Below, piece by piece: positions 1 through 6,689 of a stretch of 20,574 nucleotides of DNA (positions within the stretch are counted from its first letter, which is position 1; each line of letters opens with the position of its first letter). The stretch comes from Gracilaria domingensis (lineage: Eukaryota; Rhodophyta; Florideophyceae; Gracilariales; Gracilariaceae), in the NCBI GenBank assembly GCA_022539475.1, contig VCMS01000530.1, forward strand, positions 1 through 20,574, read 5' to 3'. The position numbers and the translations under genes are program-made. A model generated the notes under the pieces. It worked only from the letters and a program-made list of their open reading frames with translations, had not been told where the DNA came from and ran no database searches.

Positions 1-125
1 CGGCGCCCCTTCATCGCCAGATATCTTTCCATTATTGCTGCATCCTCCTGCACCACGTCTGTTTCACGGTCGTCCCATGTATGCCAGAGCAGTATTCGAG
101 CTGGCGGGCTGCTGAGCAGATCGGG
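1..125 (-). pseudogene. Chromodomain-like C-terminus of the Ty3-type polyprotein (cut by window edge)
   Basis: The minus frame read from position 98 gives RILLWHTWDDRETDVVQEDA and then IMERYLAMKGR, running to the window edge. Chromodomains carry a pattern of a hydrophobic strand, W-x-G/T-aromatic, three to four residues, an acidic residue then T/S-W/V, then an acidic helix. WHTWDDRET, the following valines and QED, and the helix-like IMERYLAMK fit this pattern. In chromoviruses this domain sits at the C-terminus of integrase, exactly where it falls here, and is thought to steer integration to marked chromatin. The aromatic cage looks incomplete. With only about 33 residues visible, an ordinary integrase tail is the alternative. 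Confidence 0.45.
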
Positions 126-179
126 AGCCATTCGCCCACAACCCAGCAGGCCAGTATGAGCAAGCGAACGATCTCGAGG

Positions 180-430
180 TCTTCCGATTCCCTTCTTGCT
201 AATTTGTTGGCAGTAACTTTCCAAACTTCAATCGACGCGGCACACTTAGATGGCTCTACCAAGCAGCGTTGCACCATGCCTTTCGAAGCAATAGCATTTC
301 GCTCGCATACCAGCAGCGTTTTGCCCGCGAAACAGAACTTTGAAGCGTAACGGTTCCATGACGACCGCTCTGGATGGAGAACGCTCGAAATCAGCCTCGC
401 TGTTCGCTGCTGCGTGATCCGGAAATCCAC
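180..430 (-). pseudogene. Integrase C-terminal (GPY/F-module-like) segment, degenerate
   Basis: The minus frame starting at 430 stays open to 32. Around positions 350-310 it reads RYASKFCFAGKTLLVCERNA, which resembles the segment after the integrase core of Ty3 elements, where an arginine/tyrosine-rich stretch leads into a 'F-x-V-G-D-x-V-L-L' beta strand. A later stretch (about 250-190, EVWKVTANKLARRESEDLEI) sits where the GPY/F module and the lead into the chromodomain are expected. The diagnostic G-P-Y/F triplet is not visible. The frame changes between this piece and the chromodomain-like piece. The call depends mainly on position between core and chromodomain. Confidence 0.5.
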
Positions 431-541
431 AACTACCTATGACGAGCTTAGTCGGGCAAGAGTGAAACGCACCTCGGCGGCCGATTGTCTTCACAACTGC
501 CCCTCCCATAGCTTTCAAGTGATTCGATCCAAAGAGGACGA

Positions 542-1020
542 TTACATACTTGCCGCAGTGACCCGAGCGTTACTACCAGTTCCTCCGGGATGCCACAAAT
601 CCGCGTAGTTCAAGCATTTGCGGCTTCTCAGCTCCGTCCGCATATTTCCAACAAATTCTGCAATCAAAATCCGCAGAGACGAACCGCAGTGCCGTCCCCA
701 TGCCTTAATGATCTCAGACAGAGTCTTGGACACAAGTGCTCTCTCCTCCTCGCGTCTGTGTGTGGATAAGAACGTCATTAGCGACGACAGTCACAGTACG
801 CCAACAGCTTGAATGCCGAGTTTCCTCACCAACATAGCCCGGAATTTACCATAGAATGTGATAGAGGTTGTTTTGTCCCCCCCCCCCCCCCCCGATGGAA
901 GTGCCCCCTTCCCAGTCGCCTGAGCGCTCTTGCGCACCACTTTCTGATGCATCCATAGCCGCTCTCAGCTGTGGTAACTGAGAATCCCTTCAGGCGAGTC
1001 TTTCACTCCCCCATGTGCAG
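542..1020 (-). pseudogene. Integrase catalytic core (rve-like), frameshifted and interrupted
   Basis: Integrase inserts the element's cDNA into host DNA. Three pieces follow one another on the minus strand. Positions 1002-901 contain SVTTAES, resembling the 'T-V-T-A-E-E' stretch that precedes the second catalytic aspartate. Positions 877-794 read ITFYGKFRAMLVRKLGIQ, like the 'FTS-x-FW-x-x-L-x-x-x-LGI' stretch right after the S-D-R-G motif. Positions 736-650 read LVSKTLSEIIKAWGRHCGSS and then LIAEFV, like the 'TER-x-N-x-T-L-E-E-x-L-R-A' helix carrying the catalytic glutamate and the following 'EFAYN' motif. The second and third pieces share a frame with one TGA at 791-793. The S-D-R-G motif itself is replaced by the homopolymer at 877-893, where the frame also changes. 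The core is certainly non-functional. This is the strongest part of the Ty3 call. Confidence 0.8.
877..893. repeat. C17 homopolymer (G17 on the element's sense strand)
   Basis: There are seventeen consecutive C residues on the plus strand. They fall inside the integrase-core relic, at the place where the S-D-R-G motif would be. The frame upstream of the run (on the minus strand) reads into glycine codons and then leaves the homology, while the downstream homology is in another frame. The exact length may be a sequencing or assembly artefact, since such runs are error-prone. Confidence 0.95.
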
Positions 1021-1128
1021 AACGTAAAGCAACCGAGCGCCTGCGCACCCCGCTTCCTCGTGAAGTCATTGCCTTCGAAAATCCGATTGACCGTTGATGC
1101 AATGCTCATACCGGCGCCGGCAGAGTTT

Positions 1129-1310
1129 GCCTTTATAGCTTTTCTGGCCACTGGAGCCGTGACCAGACTTTGACAAGCGGCGCGATAGTAATGGAACCCA
1201 TAGCAATTGGGACGCTCTCACGTTGATCATGGCAATAAACACATACAACCGTGGCAAAAGGTCTTCCGTGCGGCCGAAGATGTTCGGTCCGCGATCATTA
1301 TACAGCGCAC
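1129..1310 (-). pseudogene. H2C2 integrase zinc-finger region, degenerate
   Basis: The minus frame open from 1392 to 1066 reads LYNDRGPNIFGRTEDLLPRL at 1305-1246, followed by INVRAS and then GSSGQKSYKG at about 1162-1129. Ty3 integrases start with an H-H-x-x-x-x-G-H-x-G-x-x-K-T-x-x-x-L-x-R-x-x-x-W-P-x-M-R region, then a C-x-x-C-Q-x-x-K pair. The GPN-x-FGRT-x-x-LL-x-RL and N-x-RA spacing matches this well. The zinc-binding histidines and cysteines have nearly all been replaced, so the finger is dead. It lies between RNase H and core, as expected. No other family I know fits the whole stretch. Confidence 0.65.
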
Positions 1311-1699
1311 TACCAGCCAATGCGGCGTGCGCCCTTGACCGACTGGTTCCAAAGCGCGGATGAGCCGGCAAGATCCATGAACTTATACACAAGTTCGGGT
1401 TGACCCCATGTCCCTGAGCGCAAGACTGCAGAGCTCTTTATACGTCCAGACGGCGCGCCAGCGACTTGATTGAACGTCCACGCCGCTGATTCCAGCAATA
1501 CGCCTTGATCGCCCGTGACCGTCGCAGCAGCTCTGCTTGCCTGCCGCAAAGATCGGACAAGGGTTTCCAACAAGACCTTGTTGATCCTGGGGGCATATGT
1601 TTACACCAACGCAAGCCACGTAAGGCGGCGCTCTGTTGCGTGAAGCGGATCGATCTGAACAAGAACCAGTAACGCCTTTTTACATCTGCAGAAGATCCA

Positions 1700-2230
1700 G
1701 AAGCAACGTTGCTCCTGATGATTCGCGCTACGTCCGCGGTGGTTGCGAAGTGTACTTCCACTCTCTGATCTGTCCGCGACAACTGATAAACGTAACAGCC
1801 ATACAATCCACCTGGTCGTAGCGTTTGGCCTTTCGTCAAAGACCAGCGACATGAATCGTTTTTGACTGTCTCAGCAAACAAAGAAACCTTGCTCTGGTCA
1901 GCATCGTCGAGACCTCTCTCGCACACCGTAGCTGTGCTCCCTGAGTTCTGTATATCTCTGCACTCGCTCGAATCGCTGTCCGCTAGATTGGATCACCATC
2001 GTACTTCGTTGTTTCTCATGTGGCAGAGGGTGAAGGGACGTCCAATGCGGCTGATGCAAGTCGACCAGACTACTCGGCAGCAGAGAAGCCAAATGTCCCT
2101 CTCTTTCGCTCCGAAACCATGTAGCAGCCCTCCAGAGCCTATCCTCTGGAACGTTCTGGCTCCCCAACGCAAGAATACTTTCCAACGCATTTGACTCGTT
2201 GAACGTACGGAACGGCGACGCGCCAAACTT
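1700..2230 (-). pseudogene. RNase H domain and tether of the Ty3-type pol, degenerate
   Basis: RNase H removes the RNA strand after reverse transcription. At 1954-1901 the minus strand reads YTELREHSYGVRERS, like the 'E-x-N-Y-x-V-x-E-R-E-L-L-A' motif. At 1819-1784 it reads TTRWIVWLLRLS, like the 'T-x-R-x-x-R-W-x-x-x-L' segment after the T-D-H motif. At 1770-1708, in another frame, it reads DQRVEVHFATTADVARIIRS, like the 'Y-x-P-G-x-x-N-x-V-A-D-A-L-S-R' tether that ends RNase H. About 2200-2140 reads SQMRWKVFLRWGARTFQRIG, which sits where the RT connection segment with its F-x-W motif should be. The catalytic D-A-S motif is not recognisable. Frames switch at least twice. Confidence 0.6.
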
Positions 2231-2639
2231 GAGGATGCCTGTTAGTTTAGACAGACTCCTGCTCCGGGAAGGCGGCGACAGCGGGCAGTTGCTTTCTGTC
2301 CAATATGCCACCGCTCGGCACAGCTGCAAGCCCGGACAATCTCGATGATTTATTGGGAGCATTAAATTCCTCTTGGAAATACGCGCCGTACTTGAGAGAT
2401 CGGGGTGCTTTCTAATCCTGCCATATCACTCCGCTCGCCTCGCTGCGGGAGCATAATGATCGTGCACATCGTGCGCATTATTCGTTCGGGCCAACCCGTG
2501 TCTCCTCCGCACGTGCTGCCGAAAGCGACTGCCAGTACTGTTCGTATTTCAAGCGCCTGCGGCACAAGCGCGTGACGAGCGGCTCTATCTGCCTGCCATG
2601 GGAACGCATCAGTGCCAGACGCCTAGCGAATTAGAACGG

Positions 2640-3620
2640 CGCGCCGCGACGATCAAGCGTCGCCCAATAGGCAGCTTACACGAGCAAATCAGTGCTTCTG
2701 AACTAGGTCGTCCAGTACTGATGTTGAAAAGTGCTGTGCGCAACTTGTTCCGTCAGGCGACGCTGCGCTTCGAGGAGAGCAAGATTCAATAGACAGTGCG
2801 GATGGCAGCAGGTCTTGCCCTCTGATTTGGGTCGGGGTGCAAAAGAGACATTGTCGCTGTGCGTATGCACGTGATCAGCGTCCATACATCGACGGATCAG
2901 CCGCTCAAGAAACAAATCAATCTCGCCGGCAGGCAGAGCTGTATCTCGTCTTGAGGAGTGAGCTGTGTGGGAGTGCAAGCACTTTGTAGACCAGAAGTGT
3001 AAGATATGAGCCAGGAAGCCGACTTGCTGCGCGTCTGGCGCTCGCAGTGAGACAGTATACAACTGAGCACATTGTGTCTAAAAGTTCAGGGAATCGCGCT
3101 TCTTCAATAGAGGCTTGCTCGTGCGACCAGTGTGGGGATCGCCGCGCAATCTTCGTGCTTCAGGTCCAACGGCTACCCAGCGTAGATACGCGTCACTGTT
3201 GGTCAGCACACGCGACGATGTTGATCAACGCGAGCATCAGCCTCGTAAACGCGAAAGCACCTATTCGCACGCGACCAGTGTAAGACCGCGCCTGCTCGTA
3301 TGAAAGATAATGACTCGGAGGCAACATAGCAGTCCATGAGGCGTGGGCACGCAGCAACAGGCGTAACTGCGGTAGATCGTGGCGTCGGAGATAGTGACGA
3401 ATGCGCATATAAGAGTGATGAGTCGCTTGAGACGTCAGATTCCTGACGCTTGCGGCTGAATGCGTACGCGAATCACGAGAGCCCGAAAGAACAGCTGTAA
3501 ACGACACATAGCGTCGTCCCAGCACCAAGAAGGACGAAATGCGCAAGGCAGGTCGACAGGCGCGTATCATGCAAAGGCGCGAAGCGTATCGAAACGACGG
3601 CGCTCTGTCCGTTTGATTAT
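2640..3620 (-). pseudogene. Reverse transcriptase domain of the Ty3-type pol, degenerate
   Basis: The domain copies the element's RNA into DNA. The minus frame open from 3678 to 3193 holds a fingers-like stretch (about 3612-3481) and, at 3309-3250, YLSYEQARSYTGRVRIGAFA, resembling the 'D-Y-R-x-L-N-x-x-T-x-x-D-x-Y-P-L-P' motif. At 3166-3155 another frame reads DLKH, fitting palm motif A (L-D-L-x-x-G-Y). The frame open from 3062 to 2703 reads LPAGEIDLFLERLIRRCMDA and, at 2867-2847, HTHSDNV. These match the 'N-A-P-x-x-F-Q-x-x-M-x-x-x-L' helix followed by the Y-x-D-D catalytic loop. The loop has lost its tyrosine and second aspartate. A TAG follows motif A's neighbour at 3175-3173, and frames change at least twice, so the enzyme is inactive. 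Confidence 0.7.
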
Positions 3621-4850
3621 TGACAGTTGAGCAGAGCTTCACAAAGTGGCTTCGAATTGGCCAACAACACATCATCAATCACAATTGGCGAACAACAAAA
3701 CGAAACAACTGCATGCTCCAAACGCCTGAAACGTGTTGGATGCCCGGCTGTAAACAAACTGTGTCGAAAGACATCAACACCTCCGGAAAGCATTTGGCAC
3801 AAAGCGTTCACCCTCAGCAGCCCTTGGCAAGGCAAGAACAATCCTGAAGTCACGGAATCTCGTCGCCTGAGCGCATCATTTGAAACAACTCAAAAAGCGC
3901 GTTGCGAGCAAGATGGTTTGATCGCAGCGAGCGAGCAACATCACAACTGTAAAGATACAGCATCAACAATCCAGAGCACGGACCTCTTCATGGCAATCTT
4001 CCGCCGCCGCCCGTAGCGCCACTAGGCAGTGCCGGCACGGACCAATGCGCCAAACACGACGCCCCGCGACCGCCCGACGCGATCATGCTACAGTGGCTGG
4101 ACGTACTCCCGAGCAGCGAATGACACCACAACATTTGCTCCGACAAGACAGAGAAACTGAATCTTTGTACGAAAGCGCAAAGCCCGCGCATACGAGAAAA
4201 ACCCAATCCACGCGCGAGCATCACAGCCGTTTCAACACGCCTCCATCCACAACTGAACGGCACGAGCGGCAGCATGAGCCTCGAAGCCGCCAGACGCGCG
4301 CAGGCGCCAGAAAAGGCGCCGTCTCGATTCTGGCGGCGACGTACAGAGCGCGTAGCGGCACCAAGCAGCTTCGGGCCACGCGAGGCCTTGCGTCACGCTG
4401 TGCGGCAAACGATCAAAACACTCGCCAGATAGCCGCCCCTGCAACGGCGAAGTTGGCGGTGAGCAGCGCGCACCTCGGGGGCAGATGGCGCGCGGAAGCA
4501 CCGCGTGCGGAAAACGCAGCAGCTGGCAGCCTCGCGGGACGCACAGCGGAAACAGTGACGGCACGTGATGTGTTGCACGCACCTGATACAACTTGCCGCG
4601 CGGGCGGGCGCACCGGAGTGCCTGAGCGCGGAACAGCAGCGTGGGACAGCAGACGCGGACATCGACGTTCTGCACGCTTCGTCGCGCTTCCAGCAGCAGC
4701 GCGTTGAGCGCGCCTCCACCGTCTGCAGCTGGCAGTCCATGGCGGGGCGCTGGCGGCGGCGTGCCGGGACCAGCGGAGCGTGCGCGAGCGGCCGTTGACG
4801 GCGCGCTACGGCTGCCCCTGCGACGTGGCACACGTGTGGCGGCCATGCGA
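3610..4850. other. Strand-asymmetric T-poor (plus strand) region
   Basis: From about 3610 to 4850 the plus strand is strikingly poor in T. Positions 4261-4320 contain only two Ts in 60 bases and 4021-4080 only three, with A, G and C making up the rest. Plus-strand open frames at 3627-4016 and 4045-4707 result, coding Arg/Ala/Thr/Gln-rich products without recognisable domains. The asymmetry ends near the GC-rich stretch at about 5 kb, and after 5.3 kb the plus strand becomes C- and T-rich. The cause is unknown: a transcribed strand, retroelement base bias and low-complexity sequence are all possible. Confidence 0.6.
3640..3960 (-). pseudogene. Possible protease segment upstream of RT (tentative)
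   Basis: In Ty3 elements an aspartic protease lies directly before RT. On the minus strand here one frame (about 3960-3850) reads YSCDVARSLRSNHLARNALF, faintly like the 'D-S-G-A-x-x-S-F-I' active-site loop and the helix after it. Another frame near 3740-3670 reads VVSFCCSPIVIDDVLL, faintly like the 'D-x-I-L-G' strand near the protease C-terminus. Spacing and order are right, but the D-S/T-G triad is not intact and stops interrupt. The call leans on context. Confidence 0.25.
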
Positions 4851-5176
4851 ACGGCGCGCCTTTTGGGACGAGCTGCCTGCGGCGGTAACAGGATACTTGT
4901 CAAGCGCTCTATAAGCACCCGAAGTGCGTCAACATGCGGTGAACGCTCCAGAATCATTTCATTCTGACCGTCTAAAACCATCGTTAGGAACATCCTTGAC
5001 GATAGCAACGAGCGCCGAGGTCGAAGCGTGTCGACGCCGCCTCGCTGCGGCGCACAAGCGCGAGCCGCAGCACGTCCGCGCCGTGCACGACGCCCACAGA
5101 GCGCGAGGCCGCCGACAGTGTTTGGGCAGCTCGACGGCCGCGCCACCCCACCGCCACGCCGCCGGCCACCTGCCAC
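4232..5176 (-). other. Long minus-strand open frame in a GC-rich island; possible gag remnant, function unrecognised
   Basis: This frame is open for about 314 codons and is the longest uninterrupted one in the window, but its outermost codon is GTG, not ATG. The product is rich in Arg, Ala, Pro and Gly with many Cys and shows no domain I recognise. I looked for a C-x2-C-x4-H-x4-C zinc knuckle, expected in gag, and did not find one. It lies upstream (on the minus strand) of the protease- and RT-like segments, where gag of the left element would be. GC-rich DNA has few stop codons by composition, and long frames also overlap it on the other strand, so it may simply be a chance open frame. Confidence 0.2.
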
Positions 5177-5300
5177 GCCGACGCCGCCACCGCCACGCGG
5201 CGCACCGCCACCACCGTGCCATTCCGCGCCGGCCCTACCTGCCGAGCAACGCCCGCGGCACCATCCGTGCGCGCCCAGCCGCCTGCCCGACTGCGTCCGT
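5100..5300. repeat. GC-rich low-complexity stretch with imperfect CCGCCA/GCCACC repeats
   Basis: Positions about 5140-5220 are built mostly from short imperfect units such as CCGCCA, GCCACG and CGCCGC on the plus strand. The stretch is the core of the GC-rich island at about 4.3-5.4 kb. It opens Pro/His/Arg-rich and Trp/Arg-rich frames on the two strands, which look compositional rather than coding. No exact tandem period was found by eye. Confidence 0.6.
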
Positions 5301-6008
5301 CACGCTCAACGTTTGTCGCCAGCGAGTACACGGCACCAGCGATGCCAGTTCCGGACGGCAACATGGTGCGAAGCATGCTGCGGCAATATCACGTCACGCT
5401 CAGCCCTTGGCTGCTTATTTTCGCCGTCGTTGAAGCTCCAGGCTGCCCCGTACGTAATCCTAACAACCTGTGGTGCTTACGTTCCCAGTTGGCCACTGCT
5501 GTGCGCTGTGTGCTGTTCAGGGCACGCCAAACATGTCCATGGTCAGCGCTGTGTGGTACATCGTCAACCGTCCTCTGCTGCGCTCCTTCCATTTCCCGCC
5601 GCACCATCCCGTTGTGCGCCACTATCTCCCCCGCCATTCACTCTGCCTGGAAGGTAGCAATCCAGCCCGACCTTTCATCAGTACCTCACCTCAATACACG
5701 ATGAACGCCCTTTTACTTGCGTTCCGCCGTCAGGTTCCGGCTCGTTAAAGACGAAGAGATCCTGCGGACATTCTCCAGTGGCCCCTTGCGTTCCACGAAC
5801 ACCGAACATCTACATAATCGGCTGTGTGGTGTGTGTGTTTGTCCTCGGCATAATCTCTACATCTCCTCCGACAGACGATACAATCGCCTTCCAGTACCTT
5901 CGCTCACACAGCCGACGTAGCTGTGTTTCGCATCACCATGTTGTCACGTTGGCAACATGGACCATACCCATCCCATCTCAATCATGAAGTAGCACCGAAA
6001 AACGCTCT
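5300..6008. other. No gene recognised; C/T-rich on the plus strand
   Basis: Short frames on the plus strand (for example 5216-5704) show no domain. If the RT fragment at 6009-6689 belonged to a full element, its RNase H and integrase would fall here and further left on the minus strand. I did not see those motifs, so that element is truncated, overwritten or decayed beyond recognition. A boundary or LTR of the left element could also lie here, but I cannot locate one. Confidence 0.5.
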
Positions 6009-6689
6009 CTATCGTTCGGTAAAACGAACGTAGTACAGCGAGAGAACCATCTCCGTAGAGACAGTGTGCTCATTGCAAGCTTTTCCCGTTGGGCAGGGTA
6101 GCATTCTGCCAAAGAAGACTTTTCCGTTCACCACCCTCATCAGCCACTGCACGATCATACTGCCGGTGCGAGGTGTACTCGACGCGAACGCAGCGATATA
6201 GCGTGGTACCTGCCGGTACATACGACGTGACAACAAGCTTCCGTCAAAGGAGATGTCCATGACGTTGCGGCGTGAAAAGGCATGAATGGGCCGCCAAACT
6301 ATCAGTTTGGGCGAGACACGGACAAGCAGTGGAGAGTGGATTAGTCGAGCGCTTGTGTGGCTGGAACGCATGCCAATGGAAGTTCATATGCACATACGCC
6401 GCGCCCCGACATTGGACTGCGAATAGCGGCGAGTCATTGAGTCGACGACAGGGCGGCGAACGAAAGCAGTGGTTCGAAACGCTGAAGGCACGGTCGTGAG
6501 CTGCCGCCGTATCTCCGCGACATGGCGACGCGGTCCTACTAAATCATACTGTCGGGCGTGAGCAACAAACGCGCGCTGGCGCGTCCACGCTTCGACGCGC
6601 ATTGTTGTCTCAACTTGATGAAAGGCAGTTCTCGGGTTTGGGCCGGTCAAAGCTGTGGACCATGATGCTTGAAAGAAGTTTGGCATTGA
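6009..6689 (-). pseudogene. Second Ty3/Gypsy-like reverse transcriptase fragment
   Basis: One minus frame runs about 227 codons from 6689 to 6009 with a single internal stop (TGA at 6386-6384). In order it shows AFHQV at 6626-6612, like the A-T-F-Q-x-x-M helix after the N-A-P motif. FVAHARQYDL follows at about 6569-6540, where the Y-x-D-D catalytic loop belongs. RRHVAEIRRQL at about 6530-6498 is like the E-H-x-x-x-L-R-x-V-L helix. RYIAAFASSTPRTGSMI lies at about 6203-6153, like the 'Y-Y-R-R-F-I-x-x-F-A-x-I-A-x-P-L-T' motif after the thumb. The gap of about 116 codons between loop and last motif is close to the usual Ty3 distance. It is clearly different in sequence from the RT at 2640-3620, so it is a separate element or family. 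It lacks an intact catalytic motif. Confidence 0.5.

Larger units (their letters stand above)
1..3660 (-). mobile_element. Degenerate Ty3/Gypsy-type LTR retrotransposon, pol region (probable chromovirus)
   Basis: The minus strand carries, in order from high to low coordinate, short segments resembling RT fingers (3612-3235), RT palm motif A (3166-3155), the RT palm YxDD region (2936-2841), RNase H (about 2230-1700), an H2C2 integrase zinc-finger region (1305-1129), integrase core (about 1002-542), integrase C-terminal part (about 430-180) and a chromodomain-like end (98-1). This order and spacing are those of Ty3/Gypsy pol; RT before integrase excludes the Copia order, and a C-terminal chromodomain marks the chromovirus branch. 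The pieces lie in different frames separated by stops, so no full polyprotein can be made. The 3' LTR would lie beyond the left edge. I could not identify a 5' LTR, primer-binding site or element boundary on the right. The call rests on motif order, not on alignment scores. Confidence 0.8.

Noticed and set aside
1136..1265. DRLSK/DRG-like strings in the 1066-1392 minus frame as integrase core motifs
   Set aside because: The strings come in the wrong order for the core. The stretch fits the H2C2 region better, which is how it was annotated.
3627..4707. Plus-strand gene made of frames 3627-4016 and 4045-4707
   Set aside because: The frames are long because the plus strand lacks T and hence stop codons. 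The products are low-complexity without any domain.
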